From: an uncultured Methanoregula sp.
GTDB lineage: Archaea; Halobacteriota; Methanomicrobia; Methanomicrobiales; Methanospirillaceae
NCBI RefSeq assembly: GCF_963677065.1
Contig: NZ_OY781872.1
Span: forward strand, 1-64,000
Reading direction: 5' to 3'
DNA length: 64,000 nt
Shown here: positions 36,677 through 45,541 of the stretch, piece by piece
Position numbering within the stretch: the first letter of the stretch is position 1
Layout of the letters: each line of letters starts with the position of its first letter
The notes under the pieces: model-generated
What the model saw: only the letters and a program-made list of their open reading frames with translations
The model's database searches: none
What the model was told of the DNA's origin: nothing
Program-made: the position numbers and the translations under genes

Positions 36677-38028
36677 ATCGCCCCCAGTTTGTCCTTGTTC
36701 TCGTAGACCTTGAGGATGGCATCGGCCACCTCATCCATGTCTTCCTTGGTTCCGAGCAGGGGACCCGAAGCCCAGAGCATGGCCATTTCCTCGCAAACCT
36801 GGTCGCATTGGGGGCAAGGCAACTCGTCGCGGTAGCGCCGCAAACGCTCCGGAGAATACATTTTCCGGTAGACCTTCGAGTTTAAGACTTGGTCGACCCA
36901 GGGTTCCTTGTGCAGACCGCGATCGATATACGGGCTCAAGCCAACCCCCTCGGCCTGGAGGGCTTTGAGGAAGCGGGCGCGGTCGGCGTTGTTGAAGTGT
37001 TCCTTGTGGTAACTCATGGCGTAGAGGTAAAAGGAACCGCTGGCCGTGCCGGGATACAACTTCTGCGGGGTCACTCCGGGAAAGCCCTTGAGACGGGAAC
37101 TCAGGTGGGCGGCGTTGGCGTTGCGGCGGGCGAAGCGGGCTTTGACGCCGCTCAGCTGGCCCAGCAGCACGGCGGCCTCGAATTCGTTCATCCGGTATTT
37201 GGGACCGATCCGGTCGGTGCGGCCGCGGCGGTTGGTGCCGTGGTTGTGGACGGTATAGCACTTGTCCATCAGTTCCTCATTGTCGCCGATGATCGCGCCG
37301 CCCTCGCCGCAAGCGATGGTTTTGCTGGTTTGAAAGCTAAAGCAGCCCAGATCGCCGATGAGACCCAACTTCTTGCCTTGGTATTCCCCGAGATGGGCTT
37401 GGCAGGCGTCTTCGATCACTTTCAACTGATGGTCCTTGGCGAGCTTCATGATCGCCTCCAGGTGGCAAGGCTGGCCCATGATGTGAACCGGCATGATGGC
37501 CTTGGTGTTCTCGGTGATCTTCCGCGCCACATCGGCGGGGTCGAGTTGGTACGACTCGCGATCCAGATCCGCAAACACCGGCAGCGCCCGGCTGGACAAA
37601 ATGCCGGAAATCGTGCCCGGGTCGGTGTAGGGGGAAGTGATCACTTCGTCGCCCGGCCCGATGTCCAGCGCCTCGACGCAAGTGTGCAACGCCTGGGTTC
37701 CCGCGCCGGTGGCCACGCAATACTTGCTCCCGAGCAAGTCGCAGTACTCCTTCTCGAAGGTCGCGACCGTGCCGGTGGCGGACTGGATGCGGCACCAGAC
37801 GCCGCTCTTGGTGGTCTTCAGGATCGCGTCGACGACCTTTTCGTCGATGTGCGGCCACGTGGGCCAAGTCTTGTTCTTCCGGACGGGTTCGCCGCCCAGG
37901 ATCGCCAGTTTGCCGGCTTTTCCGGTGATGTCCGCGTAGGCGGGAATGGCTTTGGAGGCGACCGCGACCAGGGAACTCGCGGACACCGCCGCCAGGAAAC
38001 GGCGCCGGGTAAGATCATTCGTGTTCAT
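36673..38028 (-). CDS. Exported DegT/DnrJ/EryC1-family PLP-dependent protein
   Basis: The start at 38028 gives [32 protein letters not shown], a twin-arginine (RRRFLA) signal; a longer frame from 38133 adds only unlikely residues. The 451-residue product has the DegT aminotransferase fold: [45 protein letters not shown], and the PLP lysine in [15 protein letters not shown], followed by [12 protein letters not shown]. The family normally acts in the cytoplasm on nucleotide sugars, so a Tat signal means it folds with PLP before export. It is coupled to the ceramidase-like gene by an ATGA overlap. Confidence 0.88.
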   Translation of the reverse strand: MNTNDLTRRRFLAAVSASSLVAVASKAIPAYADITGKAGKLAILGGEPVRKNKTWPTWPHIDEKVVDAILKTTKSGVWCRIQSATGTVATFEKEYCDLLGSKYCVATGAGTQALHTCVEALDIGPGDEVITSPYTDPGTISGILSSRALPVFADLDRESYQLDPADVARKITENTKAIMPVHIMGQPCHLEAIMKLAKDHQLKVIEDACQAHLGEYQGKKLGLIGDLGCFSFQTSKTIACGEGGAIIGDNEELMDKCYTVHNHGTNRRGRTDRIGPKYRMNEFEAAVLLGQLSGVKARFARRNANAAHLSSRLKGFPGVTPQKLYPGTASGSFYLYAMSYHKEHFNNADRARFLKALQAEGVGLSPYIDRGLHKEPWVDQVLNSKVYRKMYSPERLRRYRDELPCPQCDQVCEEMAMLWASGPLLGTKEDMDEVADAILKVYENKDKLGAI

Positions 38029-38136
38029 GTCCGAACCTTTCGATGGATGCTGTGGATTTCGACGGCCATGGACCCTATCATCGGCGAAACGAGCGGAACC
38101 GGCAATGGAAAAGAAACGGGGGAAAAGACACACGAT

Positions 38137-38164
38137 CGTAACCGAGACGTAACAGAACGTAACT
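38137..38164. promoter_or_regulatory. Candidate Pho-box-like CGTAAC repeats upstream of phoU-pst
   Basis: CGTAAC occurs three times, at 38137, 38148 and 38158 (spacing 11 and 10 bp), in the 38029-38510 gap between the divergent degT-like gene and phoU. Helical phasing and the pst context suggest a phosphate-response regulator site. The rest of the gap shows no gene. Confidence 0.4.
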
Positions 38165-38510
38165 TTCCACGGCCATTCAGTGCTGCTACAAAGGGGGTGG
38201 AGTCAGAGAATGGTGGGCGATCGAGCGGCCGGCAAAGAGCCGGCAGGGAGCACGCCGAACGCGGCGTGGAGCAGGGTTCCCAACCCGCCGTCATAGTCAG
38301 ACTCCTGCTCTCGACGAGTGGAAGGCGTGTTTTGCCGGGCGCGGGGCCAGTTCGGATTGAGCTTGGGCGGCGCGAAGCGGAATCCGGGGGAAAATGGTGG
38401 CTTGTGGTGGCGCGGTTCCCAGGTATCCTGTCGCATGGTGGAATATTGGGCGGAGGGATCCACCGCCCGGCAACAACCGCGATAGTGGGATCCCAGGGAA
38501 GCATCGACAT

Positions 38511-39641
38511 GTGAATACGAAGCATTTTGAGGACAGTCTGCGGCGGGACCTCGACCGGCTGCGCGAGCGCATTCTTTGGATGGGGAGCCTCACCGAGAAC
38601 GCCGTGCGTCAATCCATTCGCGCCTTGGTGGAAAAGAACCGGGAACTCGCCTATGCCGTGATCTTGCGCGACCAGTATATCGACGAATGCGAGAAGGAGA
38701 TCGACCGCCTGTGCCTCGAGTTCCTGGTCCGTCAGCAGCCCGTGGCGAACCCGCTGCGCTTTGCCTATAGCGCCATCAAGATCAATTTGGAGCTCGAAAG
38801 GGTGGGGGACTACGCCGAGAGTATCGCTCGCCAAGCGCTCAAATTGAGCCGCGTGGCCGTGCCCTTGCCCCTGGATCGATTCGAGGAGATGGCGGCCTTG
38901 AGCATTCCCATGGTGCGGGACGCCGTGCATGCTTTCGTGGATCAGGACGTGGAATTGGCGCAGAAAACGATCGAAACGGAACGTACGGTGGACGTGCTCA
39001 AGAGCCGCGTCAACCAGGATTTGATCCGGATGTTCCGCGAGAACGCGTTTCCGCTGGAGGCGCTTAACCCGCTGATCATGGTGGCGCGACGGTTGGAGCG
39101 GGTGTCGGATCAAGCGCGGAACATGTGCATGGAGACGATCTACACCCGCACGGGCGATTACGCCAAGCACCTGGGAACGGATGTATTCCGGTTGCTCTTC
39201 GTGGATGAGCACAACGCCTGCCGCAGCCAGATGGCCGAGGCCATTGCCAACGCGCTGCAACAGAGCCGCTTTGTCTTTAACAGCGCGGGGTTGGACCCCC
39301 GGCCATTGGACGCCCAAACGATCGCCTTCATGAAAGGCAAGGGCTTCGATATCTCGCGCATGACCCCCAAGCTGCTGACCCAAGTGCCCAATCTGGATCA
39401 TTACAAGGTCGTCATCGCGCTGGCCAAGGGTGTCGAACGGGCCTTTCCCACGCGCCCCCAGAAAGTGGTGGTGGTGGACTGGAATATCGAGGATCCCTCG
39501 GAGACCCCAGGCGGCGTGGCCGAGGTGCAAGCGGCTTACGAAAGCACCTTCCAGTTCATCCAGGAACACATCACCGATTTAGTCCGTGCCATCGCGGAAA
39601 CCTCAACTATTGAAATCGAAAAACCTAACCCAAAGATATGA
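38511..39641 (+). CDS. phoU: PhoU fused to LMW-phosphatase-like domain lacking the catalytic Cys
   Basis: A GTG start at 38511 (VNTKHFEDSLRRDLDRLRERIL) fits the PhoU N-terminus; an upstream ATG at 38394 would add non-PhoU residues. Residues of about 1-215 are a two-bundle PhoU with the metal-ligand helices INLELERVGDYAESI and VARRLERVSDQARNM. Residues of about 226-350 are an LMW-phosphatase/ArsC-like domain: FRLLFVDEHNACRSQMAEA, later VVVVDWNIEDPSE. The nucleophile of the CX5R loop is Asp232 here while Arg238 and the DP motif remain, so phosphatase activity is unlikely and phosphate binding is possible. It heads the pst operon and overlaps pstS by 4 nt. Confidence 0.9.
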   Translation: MNTKHFEDSLRRDLDRLRERILWMGSLTENAVRQSIRALVEKNRELAYAVILRDQYIDECEKEIDRLCLEFLVRQQPVANPLRFAYSAIKINLELERVGDYAESIARQALKLSRVAVPLPLDRFEEMAALSIPMVRDAVHAFVDQDVELAQKTIETERTVDVLKSRVNQDLIRMFRENAFPLEALNPLIMVARRLERVSDQARNMCMETIYTRTGDYAKHLGTDVFRLLFVDEHNACRSQMAEAIANALQQSRFVFNSAGLDPRPLDAQTIAFMKGKGFDISRMTPKLLTQVPNLDHYKVVIALAKGVERAFPTRPQKVVVVDWNIEDPSETPGGVAEVQAAYESTFQFIQEHITDLVRAIAETSTIEIEKPNPKI

Positions 39642-40558
39642 TACGAACCTCCATTAGGATCCTCGGTCTCGGTATGCTGGCCGGAGCTCTGCTCGCCGGC
39701 TGTGGCAAGAAATCGGAAGGGGGCGCGGATGCGGCGCCCGGTGCGGGTGGCGCGGCGGCGCCCAAAACGGTGATCCAGAACATCGGATCGGATACGATGG
39801 TGAACCTAGCCCAGGCCTGGGCGGAGGAATACGCCAAAGTCGAGCCGGGAGTTTCGGTCGAGGTGTCCGGCGGGGGGTCGGGCATCGGCATCGCCGCGCT
39901 GCTCAATAAAACGGCGGACCTCGCCAATGCCAGCCGCAAGCTCGAGCCCGAGGAGCTCGAGAAGGCCAAGAAAGAGGGGGAAGATCCCAAGGAATACATG
40001 GTGGGTTACGACGCCCTATCGATCTTTGTGAACAAGAGCAATCCAATTAACGAAATCAGCATGGAAGAATTGGGCGAGATCTACCGGGAAGGCGGCAAGA
40101 TCGCCAAATGGTCCGAATTGGGCGTGACGATTCCGGGCGTCCGCGACGACAAGATCGTGCGGGTGAGCCGGCAGAACAACTCGGGCACGTACCACTATTT
40201 CCGCGAGGCGGTGTTGGGCAAAAAGAGCGATTACCGAGCGGGGTCAATGGATATGAACGGGTCAAAGGACGTGGTGGAACTGATCTCCAAAACGCCGACC
40301 GCGATTGGGTATTGCGGGATGGGCTATGCGACGCCCGAGGTCAAAGTGGTGAAGGTCAGCAAGAAGAAAGGCGAACCCAGCGTGGCCCCCTCGATCGCCA
40401 CCACCCTGGACAAGACTTACCCCATCGCGCGCCCCATGTTCATGTACACCCCGGGCGAACCGCCGCCCCACGTGAAAAAATACCTGGATTGGATCCATTC
40501 GGACGCCGGGCAGAAGATCGTGGAAACGACCGGCTACGTGCCGTTACCCAAGAAGTAA
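39638..40558 (+). CDS. pstS: Phosphate-binding lipoprotein PstS
   Basis: A 306-residue protein with a lipobox signal (GMLAGALLAGCGKKS; Cys22). The mature part matches PstS-type binding proteins: IQNIGSDTMVNLAQAWAEEYAK, VEVSGGGSGIGIAALLNKTADLANASRKLEPEE, NPINEISMEELGEIYRE, RVSRQNNSGTYHYFREAVLGK and the C-terminal PLPKK. It delivers phosphate to PstCA. It overlaps the phoU stop by 4 nt (ATGA). Confidence 0.93.
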   Translation: MIRTSIRILGLGMLAGALLAGCGKKSEGGADAAPGAGGAAAPKTVIQNIGSDTMVNLAQAWAEEYAKVEPGVSVEVSGGGSGIGIAALLNKTADLANASRKLEPEELEKAKKEGEDPKEYMVGYDALSIFVNKSNPINEISMEELGEIYREGGKIAKWSELGVTIPGVRDDKIVRVSRQNNSGTYHYFREAVLGKKSDYRAGSMDMNGSKDVVELISKTPTAIGYCGMGYATPEVKVVKVSKKKGEPSVAPSIATTLDKTYPIARPMFMYTPGEPPPHVKKYLDWIHSDAGQKIVETTGYVPLPKK

Positions 40559-40649
40559 CGCGAGCCTGCCGCGTGAGTCGGGGGGCCGTGGCCGCTCAAC
40601 GCGGCCCGCCCGAAGCCCGCGATCACCACAAACCGATATTGTTCGAGCC

Positions 40650-41603
40650 ATGCCCGAACCCATACCCATAGTTGCCGAGACCCGGCCCCGCCCCGTCCCG
40701 CCATCCGCGACGCTATGGCGCCAGCGTTGGCAGCGCGTGAGCGAACCGGTCATCGAAGGGACGATCCGCCTGTGCGGCATCAGCGCGATCCTCTTTGTCT
40801 TCGGCATCTTCTTTTTTGTGTTTCGCGAGGGCGCCGGTTTTTTGTTCAAAGGGCTGAACCTATCCCAGTTTCTGTTTAGCATCGAGTGGGTGCCGACGTC
40901 CCAAAGCAACGTGCGCTACGGGGTGCTGGCCCTGATCGCGGGCACGATGAGCGTCACCGCGCTGGCGATGGCGATCGCGGTGCCCTTCGGGCTGGGGGCG
41001 GCGGTGTTTGTGTCCGAGTTTTGCGGTCCGAGGTTGAAGGAAGGGTTAAAAATAACCATCGAGCTCCTGGCGGCGATCCCCTCCGTGGTCTGGGGGTTCA
41101 TCGGTCTGAGCGTGATGAACCCGATCATTCAAGACGTGTTCCACGTGCCCGTCGGGCTGAACGTGCTCAACGGGGCGATCCTGCTGGCGCTCATGAGCGT
41201 GCCCATCATCGTGTCGATCGGGGAGGACTCGCTCAAGGCCGTGCCCGACTCGTATCGCGAGGCGGCCCTGGCGCTGGGCGCCACGCGCTGGCAATTGGTC
41301 TATCGCGTGCTCTTTCCGGCGGCGAAAAACGGGCTCCTGGCGGCGGTGCTGCTGGGCGTGGGGCGGGCGGTGGGGGAGACGATGGCGGTGCTCATGGCCA
41401 CGGGCCACGCGGTGAACATCCCCCATAGCGTGTTCGATCCGGTCCGCACCCTCACGGCGACGATCGCGGCGGAGTTGGGCGAGGCTTCGGTGGGGTCGGA
41501 TCATTACCAGGTGCTCTTCATCATCGGGATCTTGTTGTTCACGATCACCTTTGCCGTAAACCTGGCGGCGGACTTGGTGGTCAAAGGCATCCGCCGGAAG
41601 TAA
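40650..41603 (+). CDS. pstC: Phosphate ABC transporter permease PstC
   Basis: A 317-residue integral membrane protein with six predicted helices. The first is GTIRLCGISAILFVFGIFFFVF. The ABC-permease EAA-type loop is PDSYREAALALGATRWQLVYRVLFPAAKNGLLAAV, and AVGETMAVLMATGHAVNIP is the PstC signature. The start at 40650 follows the pstS stop by 91 bp, the widest gap in the operon. It is followed by pstA after 6 nt. Confidence 0.93.
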   Translation: MPEPIPIVAETRPRPVPPSATLWRQRWQRVSEPVIEGTIRLCGISAILFVFGIFFFVFREGAGFLFKGLNLSQFLFSIEWVPTSQSNVRYGVLALIAGTMSVTALAMAIAVPFGLGAAVFVSEFCGPRLKEGLKITIELLAAIPSVVWGFIGLSVMNPIIQDVFHVPVGLNVLNGAILLALMSVPIIVSIGEDSLKAVPDSYREAALALGATRWQLVYRVLFPAAKNGLLAAVLLGVGRAVGETMAVLMATGHAVNIPHSVFDPVRTLTATIAAELGEASVGSDHYQVLFIIGILLFTITFAVNLAADLVVKGIRRK

Positions 41604-41609
41604 TCCCGC

Positions 41610-42494
41610 ATGTTTACCGAAACCCCATTCGTCCGCAAGAAGCTGCGCCGGGAACGCGCCGCGCAGTGGCTCTTTGGCGCAATGGCCATGGCCATGGTGG
41701 TGCCCCTGCTGGTCATCGTGGGCTATTTGGTCTACCGCGCTTTTCCGTTGCTGACCTGGAATTTTTTGGTGACCAATCCCACGAATGGCATGCGGCAGGG
41801 CGGGATTTGGTCGGCCTTTTTGGGCACGATCTACCTAGTGGGCATATCGCTGTGTATTTCCGCGCCGATTGGCGTGCTGGCGGCCGTGTATCTGAACGAG
41901 TACGCCCGCGAGAATTGGTACACGCGCCTCATCAACCTGGCGGTGGTGAACCTGGCCGGCGTCCCGAGCATCGTGCATGCCCTCTTCGGCTTGGGGGCGT
42001 TCGTGCTCTTCGCGGGCCTGGGGCGGTCCATCCTCGCCGCCTCCCTGACGTTGGCGATCATGACTCTGCCGGTGATCATCGCCAGCACCAAAGAGGCGCT
42101 GGCCGCGGTGCCGGTGAGTTTTCGCGAGGCCTGCTGGAACGTGGGCGCCACCCGCTGGCAGACGATCCGCCACATCGTCCTGCCCAACTCGATCAGCGGC
42201 ATCCTTACCGGGGTGATCTTGCAGGTGTCCCGCACGGCCGGCGAGACGGCGCCGATCATGTTCACCGGCGCGGTGTTCTTCAAGAAGATCGCCGAAGGCG
42301 ACCTTTTCGCTTACCACCTCAAGGACCAGTGCATGGCGCTCTCGATGCACCTGTACACGGTGACGACTCAGGTCACCAACGCCCCGGCGGCGCTGCCTTA
42401 CGCCATCGCGGTGGTGCTGTTGGGGACGGTCCTGGCGGTGAACGCCCTTTCCATCATCCTGCGGGTTTACCTGCGTGCCCGGAAAAAGTGGTGA
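41610..42494 (+). CDS. pstA: Phosphate ABC transporter permease PstA
   Basis: A 294-residue membrane protein with six helices. TNGMRQGGIWSAFLGTIYLVGIS and APIGVLAAVYLNEYARENWY are PstA hallmarks. The EAA loop is PVSFREACWNVGATRWQTIRHIVLPNSISGILTGVIL, and SRTAGETAPIMFTGAVFF is the PstA motif. It pairs with PstC to form the pore. pstB1 begins 4 nt after its stop. Confidence 0.93.
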   Translation: MFTETPFVRKKLRRERAAQWLFGAMAMAMVVPLLVIVGYLVYRAFPLLTWNFLVTNPTNGMRQGGIWSAFLGTIYLVGISLCISAPIGVLAAVYLNEYARENWYTRLINLAVVNLAGVPSIVHALFGLGAFVLFAGLGRSILAASLTLAIMTLPVIIASTKEALAAVPVSFREACWNVGATRWQTIRHIVLPNSISGILTGVILQVSRTAGETAPIMFTGAVFFKKIAEGDLFAYHLKDQCMALSMHLYTVTTQVTNAPAALPYAIAVVLLGTVLAVNALSIILRVYLRARKKW

Positions 42495-42498
42495 CCCT

Positions 42499-43260
42499 AT
42501 GCCGGAGCTGAACAAAATCGAGGTGCGGGATCTGCGGGTGGCCTATGGCGTTCGCGAGGTCATTCACGGCATTTCCTTCGACGTCCGGCCCAATGAGATC
42601 CTCGGGGTCATCGGGCCGGCGCAATCGGGCAAGACCTCGCTGCTGCGCTGCCTCAACCGCACCATCGAGTTCACCCCCGGCGTGACCGTTACCGGCTCGA
42701 TCAAGGTCGATGGCCAGGAGGTGCGCGAGATGCGCAATGTGTACGAGTTGCGCCGCAAGATCGGCATGGTCGCCCCCTTGCCGGTCGGGTTGCCGCTCTC
42801 GATCTACGATAACGTGGCGTTCGCGCCGCGGGCGGCGGGCCTGCGCGCGAAGAGCGACCTCGACGGCTTGGTTGAGCGGTGCCTGCGCCAGGCGGCGCTC
42901 TGGGACGAGGTGAAAGAGCGCCTCGATAGCCTGGGTACCAAGCTTTCCGGGGGCCAGCAGCAGCGCCTGACCATCGCCCGCGCGCTTTCGCACCAGCCGG
43001 AGATCCTCTGCCTGGACGAGTTCTCCATCGCGATCGACCCGGTGACCACGATGCGAATCGAGGACGTGCTGAAGGAGCTCAAGCGGGAAATGACCATCAT
43101 CCTGGTGACGAATCTGGTGCAGCAGGCCCGCCGCCTGGCCTCGCACACGATGTTCCTCATGAACGGCGAGGTGGTCGAGTTCGGCGCGAATGACGTCATC
43201 TTCTCGAACCGACCGGCCAACCGCAAAACCTACGACTACGTGAACGGCATATTCGGATGA
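42499..43260 (+). CDS. pstB: Phosphate ABC transporter ATPase PstB, paralogue 1 (lacks Q-loop Gln and switch His)
   Basis: The start at 42499 (MPELNKIEVRDLRVAYGVREVIHGISF) matches family length; 253 residues. Walker A is GPAQSGKTS (residues of about 40-47) and the signature LSGGQQQRLTIARAL is perfect. Walker B ILCLDEF keeps Asp173-Glu174. However, the Q-loop that is normally VFQ-P reads VAPLPVGLP, and the switch histidine is Asn205 (LVTNLVQQARRLA, normally VTHN). Its partner, encoded 4 nt overlapping downstream, has the opposite pattern. A functional heterodimer is inferred. Confidence 0.9.
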   Translation: MPELNKIEVRDLRVAYGVREVIHGISFDVRPNEILGVIGPAQSGKTSLLRCLNRTIEFTPGVTVTGSIKVDGQEVREMRNVYELRRKIGMVAPLPVGLPLSIYDNVAFAPRAAGLRAKSDLDGLVERCLRQAALWDEVKERLDSLGTKLSGGQQQRLTIARALSHQPEILCLDEFSIAIDPVTTMRIEDVLKELKREMTIILVTNLVQQARRLASHTMFLMNGEVVEFGANDVIFSNRPANRKTYDYVNGIFG

Positions 43261-44033
43261 GCAGCCCCTTGGCCTACAGTCTGACGACCCGGAACCTGAA
43301 CCTGTGGTACGGGAAATTCCAGGCGTTGAAGAACATTGATGTCAACATCAAGCGGGGCATCATCACCTCGCTGATCGGACCCTCGGGTTGCGGCAAAACG
43401 ACCTTGCTGCGCTGTTTCAACCGTGTCAACGAGCGGTACGGCTACGTCACCACCACCGGGGAGATCGTCCTGCTGGGCAAGAACATCTACGATCCGGACA
43501 TCTCGCTCATCGAACTGCGCAAGTCGGTGGGCATGGTGTTCCAGCGGCCCAATCCGCTGCCCCTGTCCGTGTACGAGAACGTCGTGTTCGGCTTGCGCAT
43601 CCATCGCGAGCGCGGCGCCCTGACCCGCGCGGAAATGGACGAGGCGGTGGAAACAGCCCTGACGGAGGTCGGCCTCTGGCGCGACTTGAAGGACCGCCTC
43701 GGCCAGCGCGCCATCGGCCTGCAATTGGAGCAGCAGCAGAAGCTCTGCATCGCCCGCCTGCTCCCGCTCAAGCCGGAGATCATCCTCATGGACGAACCGT
43801 GTTCGGCCCTGGACGTGGAAGGCACCCGGGCGATCGAGGAACTCATGTTTGAGCTCAAAGGGCGCTACACCATGGTGATTGTGACCCACAACATGGCCCA
43901 GGCCCGCCGCGCCAGCGACGAGTGCATCTTCATGCTCCTGGGTGAAATGATCGAGCACGCCCGCACCGAGGATCTTTTCCTCAACCCTAAACACCCCAAA
44001 ACCGGCGAGTATATCGAGGGCCGCTACGGTTGA
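43257..44033 (+). CDS. pstB: Phosphate ABC transporter ATPase PstB, paralogue 2 (degenerate signature)
   Basis: A 258-residue ATPase overlapping paralogue 1 by ATGA. Walker A GPSGCGKTT, Q-loop MVFQRPNPLPLSVYENV, Walker B IILMDEPCSALD and switch His211 in VIVTHNMAQARRAS are all canonical. The ABC signature LSGGQ is replaced by LQLEQ (GLQLEQQQKLCIARLL). Combined with paralogue 1, one composite ATP site would have every consensus element and the other would be degenerate, as in asymmetric heterodimeric ABC proteins. It is the last gene of the operon. Confidence 0.9.
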   Translation: MSSPLAYSLTTRNLNLWYGKFQALKNIDVNIKRGIITSLIGPSGCGKTTLLRCFNRVNERYGYVTTTGEIVLLGKNIYDPDISLIELRKSVGMVFQRPNPLPLSVYENVVFGLRIHRERGALTRAEMDEAVETALTEVGLWRDLKDRLGQRAIGLQLEQQQKLCIARLLPLKPEIILMDEPCSALDVEGTRAIEELMFELKGRYTMVIVTHNMAQARRASDECIFMLLGEMIEHARTEDLFLNPKHPKTGEYIEGRYG

Positions 44034-44327
44034 CGGGCGCGACGGGTTCCTGTTCCTAATCTTGATCATGCCCCGTCCTCTCCATCCTCCGTAGCAGAGC
44101 CACTGCGGAGGACGGGCGGAGTCCCGCATGCGGGACGGAGGGTGGATCATGATCATGATCGCTTTCCAGATTTATCAAGTCCCGGCTTCATGGGGAGGGG
44201 CTGGGGTGAGGGCGGACGCTCCTCCCACACCAAACATAAAACCCGCGTGGACTTATCTGGTCAAGAGCGCGATCACCTCAACACCTTACCCCAGGGCTGA
44301 CGCCCCGATGCGCCGCTGGCGCCACCA
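44034..44327. repeat. Intergenic repeats after the pst operon
   Basis: Contains the dispersed GTAGCAGAGCCACTGCGGAG unit (44091) with TCTTGATCATG words, and GGGGAGGGGCTGGGGTGAGGG (44190), both found elsewhere in the window. The convergent end of the pst and SGNH genes lies here. A TGATCATGATCATGATC stretch (about 44147-44160) is palindromic. No gene. Confidence 0.6.
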
Positions 44328-45524
44328 TCAGCGCCCGTCCACGCTTCCCGCTTTCATCCACGCCTGAAAACCCGCGTTCGCAAACGCTTGTTTCGCCAGT
44401 TGCTCATAGCCGGCGGTCAACGGATGGCTGGCGTCGGCGAAGAGCTCCCGGGGCAAGGGATCCGGCGCCCAATAATTCAACTTGTTCTCGGTGAACCAAG
44501 CCGCCGCGCCGTCGCGCAACTTGCGATACGCCGGACGGCTCTCCTCCGCCACGAGATGTTCGTTGAAGGGACCCAGGATGATGAACACCTCGTTGCCCCG
44601 GTCCCGCAAGGAACCCACCAGCCGCTTGAAAGCCTGCCACTGCAGCGATGTCTCCAACCCCACCCATTCAAACTGGCTCGGCCCGCCGCTGTTCTTGAAC
44701 CACGGCACGTGCCGGGGACTGCTCGGCCCCCGCATCGGGTCATCGCCGGGCGCCACGGGCACCTCGAGTGTTATCCGCGCCAGCGGGTTGCGGTAACTGT
44801 TCGGATACCGCGGCGGGTCGGCCCCGTCATCTTGCAGGGTCCAGTTCAGAATGCTCTTGCTCTCGAAATAGGCCTGCTGCAGGTGGTTGACCCACGACAC
44901 CAAGCCCAGATTGCGCTCGATCACCGCCGCCAAACGCTCGTTGGCATCGGCTCGATAGCACGGAATGCGCGGCGTAAATTGAGGGATCAGCCGCGCGTGA
45001 TTGATCTTCTCCTCCTTGGCCGCCTGCAAGTCCGCCTTGGGACTGCTCAGCCACAGGAGATTGCAGTGCAACAGCACCCGCTTATGCCGCAGGCCCTGCC
45101 CGTAATAGGTCTCGAGACCCTCGAGCGCCAGGGGAAACAGCCCGTTCATGCCCAGGTTGACGAACCGGTTCGTTTGTCCGGCCTCCCGGTTCAGAAAATG
45201 CGGCAGGGTGCCCTCGGGCCGCACGTATTCCCCCCACACCACCGAGTCGCCCACCACCAGGATCTTCCCGGCCTCCGGGTTGCGGTCCAACCACCGCTCA
45301 TAGAGCCAATAATCCTGGCTTAACGCGTACGGAATGCGGTAATCCGGGCCGGTCTCGAAACGTTCGATTGCCTTCCAGATTCGCGGCGTCAACGCCAGGG
45401 CCAGCAACACGATCACCCCCACGGCGACCCACTGCCCGAGGGTCAGCCGCATCGCGTTGACCCCAAAGGGCACTTCCCGGCGGGCCGGTGTGGGCGAAGG
45501 CGCGAGGGCGGCGAGTGGGTTCAT
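44328..45524 (-). CDS. Membrane-anchored SGNH hydrolase-like protein (AlgX/AlgJ-type)
   Basis: A 398-residue protein. One membrane helix near residues 30-46 (WVAVGVIVLLALALTP) anchors a periplasmic domain. SGNH block I is KILVVGDSVVWGEYV with the nucleophile Ser, and the C-terminal Asp-His pair is ADASHPLTAGYEQLA. It follows the MBOAT gene by 17 bp on the same strand. In alginate-type and other polymer acetylation systems, an MBOAT protein moves the acyl group across the membrane and an SGNH protein transfers it to the polysaccharide. The polymer is unknown. Confidence 0.85.
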   Translation of the reverse strand: MNPLAALAPSPTPARREVPFGVNAMRLTLGQWVAVGVIVLLALALTPRIWKAIERFETGPDYRIPYALSQDYWLYERWLDRNPEAGKILVVGDSVVWGEYVRPEGTLPHFLNREAGQTNRFVNLGMNGLFPLALEGLETYYGQGLRHKRVLLHCNLLWLSSPKADLQAAKEEKINHARLIPQFTPRIPCYRADANERLAAVIERNLGLVSWVNHLQQAYFESKSILNWTLQDDGADPPRYPNSYRNPLARITLEVPVAPGDDPMRGPSSPRHVPWFKNSGGPSQFEWVGLETSLQWQAFKRLVGSLRDRGNEVFIILGPFNEHLVAEESRPAYRKLRDGAAAWFTENKLNYWAPDPLPRELFADASHPLTAGYEQLAKQAFANAGFQAWMKAGSVDGR

Positions 45525-45541
45525 TGTTTAGTTATACGGGT

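Noticed and set aside
38025-39569. 514-aa minus-strand ORF opposite phoU
   Set aside because: The + strand encodes unmistakable PhoU and phosphatase-like motifs. The minus frame is a codon-bias shadow.
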